The notes under the pieces were generated by a model. The model did not search any database. It saw only the letters and a program-made list of their open reading frames with translations, and had not been told where the DNA came from. A stretch of 64,000 nt of DNA. Source: Vibrio hepatarius. GTDB lineage: Bacteria; Pseudomonadota; Gammaproteobacteria; Enterobacterales; Vibrionaceae. The stretch lies in NCBI RefSeq assembly GCF_018860525.1, contig NZ_JAHKPM010000029.1:121357-185356 (forward strand), read 5' to 3'. This document shows positions 37,114 to 47,020 of this stretch, piece after piece. Every line of letters starts with the position of its first letter. The stretch's first letter is position 1. A program made the position numbers and the translations under genes.

Positions 37114-38931
37114 ATGCGTGGCGATAATCAACATGATATAGATAATTCTCATTCCCATCAGGAAAATACGCTCATGACCAATCGTCGATCTATAAATGTG
37201 TTAGGTGAATTGATAGAGTTTATTCGCCCTTATAGATGGAAAATATTTGCTGCCCTGTTTGCTTTAGTACTAACAGCATGTCTTACTTTGTCTGTTGGTC
37301 AAGGCCTTCGTTTGTTGATTGACCAAGGTTTTAAGCAGCAGTCAGGAGAGGCCCTTAATCGTGCTATTGGCTTTATTTTATTTATTACTCTTATGATTGC
37401 AATAGGTACATTTTTTCGTTTTTATCTAGTCTCTAGTGTCGGTGAGAGGGTCAGTGCTGATATTCGTCTTGCTGTTTTTAATCATGTTATTACTTTGCAC
37501 CCCAGCTACTTTGAAACCAACGGAAGTGGTGACATTATGGCTAGAATCACTGCTGATACTACACTGTTGCAAAGTATTATCGGCTCATCATTATCCATGG
37601 CGATGCGCAGTGCATTAATGTGCTTTGGCGCTATCATTATGTTGTTTGCAACAAATATTAAACTCACTCTCATTGTACTGATAGCGGTGCCGATAATTAT
37701 TGTACCTCTCTTAATTTATGGTCGGCGGGTTAGAAAGCTTTCTCGTCAAAGCCAGGACTCGGTAGCAGATGTTGGAAGTTATGCTGGAGAGGCGATAGAG
37801 CAAATTAAAACCGTTCAGAGCTACAGCCGGCAAGATTTGGAAATTGATGCTTTTGCAGTTGAAGTTGAAAAAGCCTTTGATATTGGTTGTCAAAGGGTTA
37901 AGCAAAGAGCCAGCCTCATTTCTGGTGTTATTTTAATCGTGTTCAGTGCGATTGCAGGTATGCTTTGGGTCGGAGGTAATGATGTCATCAATGGTACGAT
38001 ATCTGGTGGTGATTTGGGGGCGTTTGTTTTCTATTCCTTAATAGTTGCATCATCCTTAGCAACAATCTCTGAGGTTATGGGAGAGCTCCAAAGAGCGGTT
38101 GGTGCTAGTGAAAGGCTAATTGAGCTCCTTAAGGTAGAAAACCATATTATTTCGCCCAGTACCCCTCGCTTTGAAGTTAACTCCTTATGTACCGAGCTTC
38201 GGTTTGACGACGTAACGTTTTCTTATCCTTCGCGTCCAGATCAACCCGCAATCGATAGATTTTCATTGACGGTAAAGAAAGGTCAGGTAGTCGCTCTTGT
38301 CGGGCATTCTGGTGCTGGGAAAACGACATTATTTGAACTTTTGCAAAGATTCTATGATCCTAAAGAAGGAACTGTGACACTGGGCGGAGCGGATATTCGT
38401 GATATCGATCCTAGTGCTTTACGTGGAAAAATGGCGCTTGTTCCACAGCAACCAGCACTATTTAGTCGGGATGTTCTTTACAATATTCGTTATGGTAAGC
38501 CATCTGCAACAGATGAAGAGGTTATAGCAGCTGCTAAAAAGGCCCATGCTCACGACTTTATCCTTAAATTACCGCATGGTTATAATAGCTTTCTCGGTGA
38601 GAGAGGGGTTCGACTTTCTGGTGGGCAACGTCAGCGCATTGCTATTGCAAGAGCCATTCTTAAAGATCCAGATATATTATTACTTGATGAAGCCACGAGT
38701 GCATTGGATAGTGAGAGTGAGTATCATGTTCAACAAGCACTTGATGCATTGATGCACAATAGGACGACAGTCATTATTGCCCATCGCTTATCGACTATTC
38801 AACATGCAGATCAGATCGCTGTTTTAGAACACGGGCATTTGGTCGATACCGGTGATCATAAGCAATTGTTGACGCGCTGTGAGTTGTATCAGCGACTGGT
38901 TGATTTGCAGTTTACTGCAAGGAACGAATAG
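37114..38931 (+). CDS. ABC exporter, fused membrane and ATPase domains (MsbA/LmrA-like)
   Basis: 605-residue half-transporter. Six membrane helices (about 40-320) precede an ABC domain with Walker A GHSGAGKTT, Q-loop PQQPALFSRD, signature LSGGQRQR, Walker B ILLLDEAT and H-loop IAHRLS. It probably works as a homodimer exporting lipid or drugs; the substrate is unknown. The ATG at 37174 (MTNRRSINVL) is an alternative start. Convergent with the YdcF-like gene. Confidence 0.88.
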   Translation: MRGDNQHDIDNSHSHQENTLMTNRRSINVLGELIEFIRPYRWKIFAALFALVLTACLTLSVGQGLRLLIDQGFKQQSGEALNRAIGFILFITLMIAIGTFFRFYLVSSVGERVSADIRLAVFNHVITLHPSYFETNGSGDIMARITADTTLLQSIIGSSLSMAMRSALMCFGAIIMLFATNIKLTLIVLIAVPIIIVPLLIYGRRVRKLSRQSQDSVADVGSYAGEAIEQIKTVQSYSRQDLEIDAFAVEVEKAFDIGCQRVKQRASLISGVILIVFSAIAGMLWVGGNDVINGTISGGDLGAFVFYSLIVASSLATISEVMGELQRAVGASERLIELLKVENHIISPSTPRFEVNSLCTELRFDDVTFSYPSRPDQPAIDRFSLTVKKGQVVALVGHSGAGKTTLFELLQRFYDPKEGTVTLGGADIRDIDPSALRGKMALVPQQPALFSRDVLYNIRYGKPSATDEEVIAAAKKAHAHDFILKLPHGYNSFLGERGVRLSGGQRQRIAIARAILKDPDILLLDEATSALDSESEYHVQQALDALMHNRTTVIIAHRLSTIQHADQIAVLEHGHLVDTGDHKQLLTRCELYQRLVDLQFTARNE

Positions 38932-38948
38932 ATAAAGTTTCTAAAGAT

Positions 38949-38971
38949 TGGCGAGGTTTATCCCCTCGCCA
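38949..38971. terminator. Terminator between ABC exporter and YdcF-like gene
   Basis: Perfect 8-bp GC-rich stem (TGGCGAGG / CCTCGCCA) with 7-base loop between convergent genes. Confidence 0.65.
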
Positions 38972-38987
38972 TTTACTACTTTATATT

Positions 38988-39749
38988 TTAAACATCCCCG
39001 GGTTGTTCTTGTGTCGCGTTCCAATTCATAAAGTTATATATATAGTAGCGTAGAATGCCTGCATATTCGTGTAATGCGAAATCAGTCACAGCAAAGTTGT
39101 ACCACAGGGGCATTGCTGACATTCTCGCATCCATATAATCAGCTCTAACTGGGACCGTCTGAATACCGAAATGCTTAAAGTAGAGCTGGCTACGTTGCAT
39201 ATGCAAGCCGGAAGAGACAAGTACTATGGTCTCAGCTTGCTGTTGATTAAGAAGTACCGAAGTAAACTGAGCATTTTTCCACGTGTTGACACTGTCAGCC
39301 TCCAAAATAATGTCTTGTTTAGGAACATTAAGTCTTAGTAGTTCTTTTTGATATATCTCAGCTTCAGTTACCCCGTTGCCTTGGGCGTCGCCTCCACTAA
39401 TGATGATTTTACATATTGAGTCTTTTTCAACACAAAGGTAGTACTGAGTAGCAGCTTCATGTATACGGCCATAAGAGAAAAACGTCGGTTCAAAACTTCC
39501 ATCTTCTTGTATCAATTGAGTCCCAGATCCAAGTAAAACGATGGCATTGTTATATGACCAATGAACCTCTTTTTTTTCTTGATATTGAGCTTGTAAATTA
39601 CCCAGTAAATAATTGGGGACAACACCTGTGCCTATGAATAAGAATAGAGTAACTAAGATTGACAATGAAATGTAAAGGCTTTTTCGCCATTTGAATGCCT
39701 TGGCTAAAAAAGAAAATAGCAGCAATAAAAGAAGTACAAGAAAACTCAT
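38988..39749 (-). CDS. YdcF/SanA/ElyC-family (DUF218) membrane protein
   Basis: 253 residues with two N-terminal membrane segments (about 1-16 and 25-43) and a periplasmic DUF218 domain: AIVLLGSG, the IISGGDAQGNGVTEA motif, DSVNTWKNA and LVSSGLHMQRS. Relatives ElyC and SanA affect envelope integrity at low temperature or vancomycin sensitivity; the biochemical function is unknown. Confidence 0.87.
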   Translation of the reverse strand: MSFLVLLLLLLFSFLAKAFKWRKSLYISLSILVTLFLFIGTGVVPNYLLGNLQAQYQEKKEVHWSYNNAIVLLGSGTQLIQEDGSFEPTFFSYGRIHEAATQYYLCVEKDSICKIIISGGDAQGNGVTEAEIYQKELLRLNVPKQDIILEADSVNTWKNAQFTSVLLNQQQAETIVLVSSGLHMQRSQLYFKHFGIQTVPVRADYMDARMSAMPLWYNFAVTDFALHEYAGILRYYIYNFMNWNATQEQPGDV

Positions 39750-40136
39750 AATTACCCTTCAACTTAATTAAAACTAATGATTTTACCGCCAGTATACGTG
39801 ACTGGCGCTAGAAGAAATAGATATGTCTTTTTATGATGACATAAAAATAAATAATAAACCATCGCATATGATTTTATCAGTCAATCTCGATATAAAAAGG
39901 CAAGTTTTTTATAGAAAATAAATATCAGTTGCTTATAGAAAAATATGATTCTTGATTGATCCAAGTCAGTTTTTATATAACCAGTATGTCGCAGACTCAT
40001 ATTGTTTGATTTTTTTCGGAACGATTGCGCATTTAAAGTGGATTAATTGAGAGGCAGTCTCTTTCTCTTTGCAAAAAAATTCGCGATGAAATCAAAATTT
40101 TTGTGGCGTTCAGAGAAGAATATAAAGAGATAAAAT
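39750..40136. other. AT-rich leader of the M91 cassette
   Basis: About 390 bases between divergent genes. It presumably holds the promoter of the metalloprotease cassette. No operator, repeat or small gene was recognised. Confidence 0.4.
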
Positions 40137-41732
40137 ATGGAAAGGGTATTGGTGATATTACTATCTATGTATACATCCTATGCAGCGGGAACTCTGTACT
40201 ATGGTCCTGCTGATGGTGAAACCATTATTGATGTTTGCGATCCCAAGGGGTACCTATTTAAGATTGAAAAAGGGGTCTATGTACAAAGTACATCTCAAGA
40301 TTATATTAAGAATATAACGAATTTATTAGATCAGATTAAAAGTACGCCAAGTGGTAGGGCGCTTTTACGTCAAGTATCACATTATCACCCATTACCATTA
40401 CCCGGCCAATCTAGAGCCTTGCCTTACTCAAAATCTTCTGCACCCGAAAATGTATTAAAGAAAATCCATGTCGTTATAAATGAGGCAACCGGCAACAAAA
40501 ACTTTGTCACTGAACCTTTAGTTACAGAATTGTCATATATTGGTCATCAATCAAATGGCCTTGGTGTGCCTGCACGTATTTATTTCAATCCGAAAACAGA
40601 AGTCGTGATTCCAGGAACGAGAGAAACGATTAAACCATCTGTCGCTTTAGGACATGAACTGGTTCATGCCCGAGACTACCTGTCTGGTGGATTACCTACA
40701 GGAATGCGTACCGTTTCGCATGTCGCACCTGTCGATGGGGTTGATGAACAAGGAATGGCTTTTACACAAGGTGAACGTATAGAGTTTCAGCTTGCACGTA
40801 AAGAATTTGAGGCAACAGGGCTTGCTTATCGCAATAAGGAATCTTTTGCTGAAATAAAAAAGCCCACAATTACTCGTCAGCGTTCGATTGAACGTCGTCA
40901 GAGCTATGGCGAACTCTGGTATCAAGCAAAAAAGCAAGGCATTGTATCGCGAGCTGAATATAAAGAAGTCAGAACAAATCTTGCGCTGCTTAAAAAGGAA
41001 AAGCCCGTTACAGAATATCACTTAGCCAAGGAATTAGGTGTGCCTAATCGAGATATGTACTGGCCTGGTCGAATGATACCTTACCAACATATTGATTCTC
41101 CTCACCTTGGTAGTAAGAGTACTTCTATGCTTCGTCGCAGACCGGGAAAAGTCAATGCCTTAGCTGAGCGGACTCATACCACAACTTCATATCTAGATAA
41201 TTCCGACAAGCCACTAGTTGTTGTGAGCTCAAGTGTATTCTCAGACCACAATATGAGTCCCAAGATGAACCGAGATGCTAAGAATATTATTGATATCGCT
41301 CTTGCTACAGATAGCGATATTGTGGTTCTTGACGGAGATGAGTTTAGACATCTTTCTTATGGTAAAAAAAAGTATATTCGTGAATTGCAGTTAAAGGCGA
41401 TTTCCAGTGCATCGAATAACTCAAATGTTGAGGTGAAATTTGTGTCAATCGCAGACAGTGAATTGATAGGAGAAGGGCTTGCTAGCTTTCGGCAAGCCAG
41501 CCATGTCGTTTTGTTTTCCCCCAATAATGAGGTGAGCTCAATTAAGTTAGCCCAATATATTTCTGGGCAAGGTACCTCACTTATGGTCAATCATACTGGA
41601 GAGCTTGCTTTACATGCTCGAATTCATCCTTTTCAATTAAAACAAGCTTGGGCTGACCTTGCATTACAACAAGATGTTACTCTCATCCCCGAAAAGCCGC
41701 TTCCTCGACTTAAAAAGTGTTGGAGTTTATAA
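40137..41732 (+). CDS. Exported M91-type (NleD-like) metalloprotease, candidate toxin A chain
   Basis: 531 residues with a short signal peptide (about 1-17, VLVILLSMYTSYAA). Residues about 110-230 resemble peptidase family M91: IYFNPKTEV, then the zinc motif H173-E174-L-V-H177 in GHELVHARDY. The M91 prototype NleD is a type III effector that cleaves JNK and p38 kinases; here the domain is on a Sec-exported protein instead. A Lys/Arg-rich middle and an unrecognised alpha/beta C-terminal domain (about 365-510) follow. Only two cysteines are seen, near residue 34 and in the terminal KKCWSL. The stop overlaps the start of the partner gene (TAATG), implying coupled expression. Confidence 0.65.
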   Translation: MERVLVILLSMYTSYAAGTLYYGPADGETIIDVCDPKGYLFKIEKGVYVQSTSQDYIKNITNLLDQIKSTPSGRALLRQVSHYHPLPLPGQSRALPYSKSSAPENVLKKIHVVINEATGNKNFVTEPLVTELSYIGHQSNGLGVPARIYFNPKTEVVIPGTRETIKPSVALGHELVHARDYLSGGLPTGMRTVSHVAPVDGVDEQGMAFTQGERIEFQLARKEFEATGLAYRNKESFAEIKKPTITRQRSIERRQSYGELWYQAKKQGIVSRAEYKEVRTNLALLKKEKPVTEYHLAKELGVPNRDMYWPGRMIPYQHIDSPHLGSKSTSMLRRRPGKVNALAERTHTTTSYLDNSDKPLVVVSSSVFSDHNMSPKMNRDAKNIIDIALATDSDIVVLDGDEFRHLSYGKKKYIRELQLKAISSASNNSNVEVKFVSIADSELIGEGLASFRQASHVVLFSPNNEVSSIKLAQYISGQGTSLMVNHTGELALHARIHPFQLKQAWADLALQQDVTLIPEKPLPRLKKCWSL

Positions 41733-43882
41733 TGAGGCTTAGACACCGTTTTGTTTTTTTGCTCTCTATTGTCTTTTTTCCAACTCAAGCTACACAGAGG
41801 TGCGATATACTCAACAGCCAGCTTGAACAGGAAGAGGTTTGGCTATCTCGACTTGATATGGAATTCTCATCTAGCTTGCAAAATGCGCAGTCCCTTTCTG
41901 CTATTGAACAAATCCCAAGCCTAGTTTTTCCACAGAATAATAGCTTTACAGGAAATCAAGCATGGTCTGGTTTAGCCTCGGCCATCAAAGAGAATACTCA
42001 ATCTAGGGGGACGGCATCTAATACAAGAAAAAATCAGTTTCAGCGTCTTGCACAGCGTACATTGAGTCGGCAATTACTCTATGGTGTTGCTGAAGGATTA
42101 TCCGCAGGCCTAGACATTATTACTTTGATCCCTTGGTATGATAGATTGGTCAGAACAATGTGGGATGATTCAGCCACTGCGTTGGACAGGCTTGCTGTGA
42201 CATTAGAGCCTATACCCTTTATAGGCTTTGCAGTCAGCTACTACGATACGTTATCTCATATGGATAGCCCCCAAAAGCGCATTGAGCAATTTGCCCAACT
42301 GGGTCACTATACTTATGCAAATGATAACCCAGAAGCCATAATCAATAGAGCGACAGCGGTTCATATCGATCAACAGTATCAACAGCTGAAAAACCACACT
42401 AACGAGCTGGCTAAAAGGATCATTAGTGTCCATATGCTGCATTACGATGCGACGTTTAGTGCAAAAGTTCTTGAGATCGAAAAGGTGCTCGATGAGACTT
42501 TCGCGAAAATGGACTCAGAGTACCTGCACCTTATGCTCAATCGCTATAATTCAACCGAGCACTTGACTCATCCTTTTGGTAATAGAGCTTGTATTAATCA
42601 ACGAGAATTGCTGGAGGATAAATTACAAGCGAGTGAAAATATCAGTGTTAGGGAGCGCCAGAGTCTTAGAGAATGTGGCTACCAAGCTTTGATAGCTAAT
42701 TTAATGGTAATTGGTGTCGGAAGAAGTCATTTAAATGAGGCGGCTAGAAGTGACTTTTTTTCTTACAAACAACAAATGGTAGACCAAGCTATTGAGCATA
42801 TTTCAAGTTGGCGACAGACTATCATTGATATACAGAAAACCGCGATTGATACAGCAATTGAATCTGTTATTTCTAGTGACGATCTTATTCGTTATCAGCA
42901 AAACCTTTACCAACGAGGGAGAGATATTGCAATCAACAATTTTTCACTACAGATAATGCAGCGCCCTGCAACTGAGCGTGAACTTGAAACAGGACGTTTT
43001 TTAGTTGATGAAGGTGAATTGGTGTGTGGTCTCTATAGTTGTACAGTATATGAGGGCCGAGAAGTGTTGTTTGATGAGACTCAAGATCCGCTGCTTGTCA
43101 GATTGAATCAGCCTTTACTAAGACTTGATACTCAAGCGTACCTTTCACAACATTATCAGCATGCCTGGTCTGAGGCTGAATTGGATGAGCCCTACATCAA
43201 CTTGTGGGCTCAGTGGCAACATAGAAATGAGGATCATTTTTATGCCTTACCTTATTTAGGTAACCCATCGCTGCAAGTGATAGAAAAAGACATGCCATTG
43301 CTTATTGATGTGCTTGAAAATATTCCAGAAACATTAACTGCGCAGCAAGCTTTACCATATATATATCGGTCGATGCGAGAAACCATTTCTACCATGGATT
43401 CGCATAAAGCGTGGGTGATGCTTGGTGATTTTGTTTTTCGTTTTCAGTATGAGCTACGCCAACAGCAAAGGTTGCACTTTTTACCTGTGCCTTGGCAGCA
43501 GAAAATTTGGCCTGAATCTACCTATGGGCCAATGTTTAACGCTTACTTAAGTAAGCCATACTGGTACTTATCGTCTCAATCTTGGGCACAAGTTTTACCT
43601 CTATATAATCAACGCTTCCCCGTTGACTGGTTCTTACAAATGGGTCGAGGTCATAAAACTTATCTCACCGAGTCTGTAAGCCGAGATGTTTATCTTAGTG
43701 ACAAGTATTGGCAAGATGTCAGTGCTCAGCTTTATGCTGTATTAAATATGCCATCTATGCGTTGGCGCCCATTTGATCACCTGCTGTTAACTGATATATG
43801 GTCACAGGTGATAGAAAATGAAGCTTTAGTTGCTGCGAGCCAAGATTGGCAGCTGAAGCAGAGTAATTTTGGCAGCAGATAG
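41732..43882 (+). CDS. Exported partner protein with hydrophobic hairpin, candidate toxin B chain
   Basis: 716 residues from ATG 41732 (GGAG six bases upstream). Signal peptide about 1-21 (ending TQATQ). Residues 115-174 contain two hydrophobic helices (GLDIITLIPWYDRLV and TLEPIPFIGFAVSYY) joined by an acidic turn (MWDDSATALD). This resembles translocation hairpins of AB toxins such as CNF1 or diphtheria toxin. The rest is largely helical and then Trp/Tyr-rich at the C-terminus, as receptor-binding regions often are. Cysteines at about 24, 291, 313 and the C-x6-C pair near 436 suit an exported protein. No family was recognised; coupling to the M91 gene argues for one complex. Confidence 0.6.
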   Translation: MRLRHRFVFLLSIVFFPTQATQRCDILNSQLEQEEVWLSRLDMEFSSSLQNAQSLSAIEQIPSLVFPQNNSFTGNQAWSGLASAIKENTQSRGTASNTRKNQFQRLAQRTLSRQLLYGVAEGLSAGLDIITLIPWYDRLVRTMWDDSATALDRLAVTLEPIPFIGFAVSYYDTLSHMDSPQKRIEQFAQLGHYTYANDNPEAIINRATAVHIDQQYQQLKNHTNELAKRIISVHMLHYDATFSAKVLEIEKVLDETFAKMDSEYLHLMLNRYNSTEHLTHPFGNRACINQRELLEDKLQASENISVRERQSLRECGYQALIANLMVIGVGRSHLNEAARSDFFSYKQQMVDQAIEHISSWRQTIIDIQKTAIDTAIESVISSDDLIRYQQNLYQRGRDIAINNFSLQIMQRPATERELETGRFLVDEGELVCGLYSCTVYEGREVLFDETQDPLLVRLNQPLLRLDTQAYLSQHYQHAWSEAELDEPYINLWAQWQHRNEDHFYALPYLGNPSLQVIEKDMPLLIDVLENIPETLTAQQALPYIYRSMRETISTMDSHKAWVMLGDFVFRFQYELRQQQRLHFLPVPWQQKIWPESTYGPMFNAYLSKPYWYLSSQSWAQVLPLYNQRFPVDWFLQMGRGHKTYLTESVSRDVYLSDKYWQDVSAQLYAVLNMPSMRWRPFDHLLLTDIWSQVIENEALVAASQDWQLKQSNFGSR

Positions 43883-43894
43883 GCAAAAAAAGGC

Positions 43895-43918
43895 AGCTCC
43901 TTTGCTATATAAGGAGCT
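43895..43918 (+). terminator. Hairpin after the M91 cassette
   Basis: 8-bp stem (AGCTCCTT / AAGGAGCT) with 8-base loop, 12 bases after the partner's stop codon; no clear T-tract. Confidence 0.45.
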
Positions 43919-43957
43919 TTGCAGTGTAATAACTGAAATATAATCTCAGGATTGCTT

Positions 43958-44248
43958 ATGTTTGTCATCAACTTAACTTATCAGGTCCCTTTAGAAACAG
44001 TTGATTGTTTTATTTCACAACACATTGAATATCTTAACCTTCAGTATGAGCAAGGAAACTTTATCTTATCAGGACGAAAGGAACCTAGAACGGGTGGAGT
44101 CATAATTTCAACCTTGTCTGAGAAAGCTGATCTAAACAATATACTCACTCAGGATCCTTTTTATTACGAGGGCATTGACCACTATGAAGTCATAGAGATA
44201 ATACCGACTAAAGCTTCAGCTGAGTTAGCATTTTTGATAACAGAATAG
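43958..44248 (+). CDS. YciI-family protein
   Basis: 96 residues starting MFVINLTYQVPLETV; the ferredoxin-like YciI fold is recognised from the His-containing FISQHIEYL helix, FILSGRKEPRTGGVII and DPFYYEGIDHYEVIEI. Function in the family is poorly known (dehydratase or regulator-like). ATG at 43958 follows CAGGA; an upstream in-frame TTG is less likely. It probably is not part of the toxin cassette. Confidence 0.82.
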   Translation: MFVINLTYQVPLETVDCFISQHIEYLNLQYEQGNFILSGRKEPRTGGVIISTLSEKADLNNILTQDPFYYEGIDHYEVIEIIPTKASAELAFLITE

Positions 44249-44265
44249 TGTATCGATATTGTTCA

Positions 44266-46656
44266 TTAGCGAGAAGAACTCGTCTGTGTGTTTTTATGCA
44301 CTTTTCTCTGCAAGTGCAATGCTTTAGCAATTTTGCTCTTATTACTGAGAGCTTTTGAACGCTCAGCTTTAAAGGGCTTTTTAGCCCATGTTGATTTATG
44401 TAACTTCTCTGTTTTTACAAATTGGCTTATGAGTAATTGATTGAATGCCAAAAGCGCATCGCCAAAGCTTTCTGCAGAAGTACTATCTTCCGATGCTTCT
44501 ACTGCTTTCCTGTAAGCTTGCATTTGATCGAAAAACTCAGTTTCTGTAATTAAGGCTCGAGTTTCCTTTTGTGCTTCTTTTAGCAAAGTTTGGGCTTGAT
44601 GGTGTAAAGCACTCTCGGGATCTGCCAGCTTAAAAAACATCTCCTGATAACTGCTTTTGTGTGACTGAATAAATTGTGCCCAAGGATTCTCCTGCGATGA
44701 TAGATCTTTACCCGCATCTTTATACAGCTTATTGAATCTGACTAGGCTGTATATAAGGTCGTTAGAGTCGATATCTTCACCTACCACCTGTTGCTGGCGC
44801 TGTTGATATCGCAAGTTAGCATCGAGTGAAAACCCGGTACCCGTCTGAACACTACCGCTGGTACTGGTAACAATATCGCTTCCTACATAATAACGGGTAA
44901 ACTGGCGTTGCTCTTGGTCATTAAATGCCAATTGTTTTGCATCGGGTTTGAACCAGCGTTTCTGTATAGTGACTAAGCCTGTCAAGTCGAGTTGTAATAA
45001 AGATCCTATATTTATGATGGAGTCAAGTTGATGGTTTACTAGTACTTCAGACAACTGCTGTTGTAACTTGGGAAGTTGGAGTAACTCTGTTAAATTCGAG
45101 TGAGCTGAGAGTGTAACATTCACATCTCGATACTCTCCGCACCTAACCCGACTTGGATGGATAAAATGTCGTTCGCGTTCATGAATCGTTAGGGTAATGG
45201 GGCCGACTTGTATGGTAGCCGTTTGGTTGATGTCTTTTTTGCTCTCCATAACATGCCGCTGAACTTTGGTGAGGTGGTTGAGTCGAGTAACTGAATATTT
45301 AAAGTCAATATCCTGAAGAGCCAGGCTGATACGATCGACCATGTGCTTAAAGCTGTTTTCTTCTTGGTTTGAAGGTGGGCTCAGTTCTTTAGCTGAGAGA
45401 TTAAGCCATGCATGACACAAATGGAAGAACTGCAATTGCTGATGGCGGCCAATATTGCCGTACTTATCTTCTAACCTATGTTTATTGCATTCATGAGAAG
45501 CGTTCCATTGGCTTGCTGATTTTATATGATCGTGTTTCTTGACGGTATCAGAATATTCAATAATATCTTTCTCTAACTGCTCGGAAAACGCTATCCATTC
45601 CTTATATTTATTAATACTTGGTAAAAATGTGTTAAGAAAAGGCGCAAGGTTAGTTAGATCTTTTTGGTTTTTAATATGCTGAGTAAGATCTTCGTATACA
45701 GTTTCTACTGTTTTTTCTTTGCTTTTAGATGTTTGGAGTGCTGCTTGAGCACCGAGTGTATAACGTGGGCTGACACTAAACTTTGCTGTTGCACTTATTT
45801 CAGCATCAGAAGTATGTCTATTCTTGACACCATGTTTGTAAATTTTATTTTGATCAGGCTGCATCGTCTGATAAATTTGGTCAAATCTTTTACTGTCTAT
45901 GTTGGCAATATGCTCAGATAGTAGAGGGGCCATAGTGGTTTTGGCATTAAGGACTTTTTGTTTTTGTTGCATCAGCTTAGGCGATGATTTTTTGGCAAGA
46001 TATTGACTTAATTCTTTGTGATTAGTGAATTTTTTATATTTAGTTTGAGTTGCAGATAATTGGGTTTGAGCTCCCGCACCCAGTTCAACATGATCACTTA
46101 TTTTAAAAGAAAGTCCTGTCCATAACCTTGCCATAATACGTCTAACGCTATTAATTCTCACTGAGCCTTCGTCATTATTGTCAAAGCGTCTACCCGACTC
46201 GATACCAAACGTTTTACTAAGTACTTTTGCACCGCTTGCATCAATATTACCAGTGATATTTAGGCCTGTTGTTGTTTGTTGCCTTGCGCCCACTTTGCTG
46301 AGATAGGCTGTATCTTGCATGTATTGTTCAGCTCGTAACTCATGCTCTGTTTCTAACTTTTCTATTTGATTTAAGCGCCCCAATTCTTTATTTATGACGC
46401 GGGCGTCTTTTAAACTGATGTCATTACTAATAACTATACGCTTACCTTCTTGGCCCAGTTTAAGACTACTTACATGACATGAAATGTCTCTTTTTAACTC
46501 GGCTAGTTTGATTTTATTAGCGTCGTTTTTTCTATGCGTAATGCGTGCGATAGACTGAGCGAAATTTGGCAGCTTATATGATTGCACATGCTCGCTGATA
46601 GCGCTAAAGGTTAGGAAATGAGTATCAATTTTCTGCATCTTCAAAATTGGTGTCAT
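44266..46656 (-). CDS. Large uncharacterised protein, possible effector
   Basis: 796 residues, no signal peptide and no membrane helix. Basic at both ends: Lys/Arg-rich near 40-100 and in the last 50 residues (KSTWAKKPFKAERSK and on). The middle alternates helical charged segments with amphipathic strand-rich patches (TGLSFKISDHVELGAGAQTQ, AEISATAKFSVSPRYTLGAQ, TGTGFSLDANLRYQQR), a look shared with large AvrE-type type III effectors, though no real homology can be claimed. It could equally be a surface or intracellular toxin-like protein. It is convergent with the YciI-like gene downstream of the M91 cassette. Confidence 0.55.
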   Translation of the reverse strand: MTPILKMQKIDTHFLTFSAISEHVQSYKLPNFAQSIARITHRKNDANKIKLAELKRDISCHVSSLKLGQEGKRIVISNDISLKDARVINKELGRLNQIEKLETEHELRAEQYMQDTAYLSKVGARQQTTTGLNITGNIDASGAKVLSKTFGIESGRRFDNNDEGSVRINSVRRIMARLWTGLSFKISDHVELGAGAQTQLSATQTKYKKFTNHKELSQYLAKKSSPKLMQQKQKVLNAKTTMAPLLSEHIANIDSKRFDQIYQTMQPDQNKIYKHGVKNRHTSDAEISATAKFSVSPRYTLGAQAALQTSKSKEKTVETVYEDLTQHIKNQKDLTNLAPFLNTFLPSINKYKEWIAFSEQLEKDIIEYSDTVKKHDHIKSASQWNASHECNKHRLEDKYGNIGRHQQLQFFHLCHAWLNLSAKELSPPSNQEENSFKHMVDRISLALQDIDFKYSVTRLNHLTKVQRHVMESKKDINQTATIQVGPITLTIHERERHFIHPSRVRCGEYRDVNVTLSAHSNLTELLQLPKLQQQLSEVLVNHQLDSIINIGSLLQLDLTGLVTIQKRWFKPDAKQLAFNDQEQRQFTRYYVGSDIVTSTSGSVQTGTGFSLDANLRYQQRQQQVVGEDIDSNDLIYSLVRFNKLYKDAGKDLSSQENPWAQFIQSHKSSYQEMFFKLADPESALHHQAQTLLKEAQKETRALITETEFFDQMQAYRKAVEASEDSTSAESFGDALLAFNQLLISQFVKTEKLHKSTWAKKPFKAERSKALSNKSKIAKALHLQRKVHKNTQTSSSR

Positions 46657-47020
46657 AAATAGTTGGCATGTAAAGTAAACCCCTAATATTGCGTTTTTAT
46701 GAACTTACTAGCGTATGTGTGTTTTTTGTACGCTATAGATTTGCTTTGTGCAAACCTCACACTTTTAAATTATGGCAAAGGATCACAAGCTTGTAACAAT
46801 TAAGAACCTAAACGTTACTTCTGTAGCATGTTATTTGGTTAGCGTGAGTCAGCGATTTTTAATGTTAATTAGTAAAACTGCTGTGGGATTTGTAGGTTTT
46901 GCTTTCACAAAAGTTGTGTTGTTATGCATTATAAGGTTGAGTATTATCATAAAATTTAGACTCCAGTGGAGCCTAAATTCTTATGATTTAGGTCGGTTCT
47001 TCGATTTGGAAGATAGACTC
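46657..47020. other. Intergenic region with hairpin near 46953-46978
   Basis: About 360 bases. A near-perfect inverted repeat (AATTTAGACTCCA / TGGAGCCTAAATT) could terminate the AraC-type gene. An open frame of 93 codons on the plus strand (46772-47053) overlaps the AraC gene, lacks a ribosome-binding site and looks spurious. Confidence 0.45.

Noticed and set aside
37114..38931. ABC exporter as the secretion partner of the M91 cassette
   Set aside because: Both cassette proteins have Sec signal peptides and the exporter is of the lipid/drug type, separated by a convergent gene.
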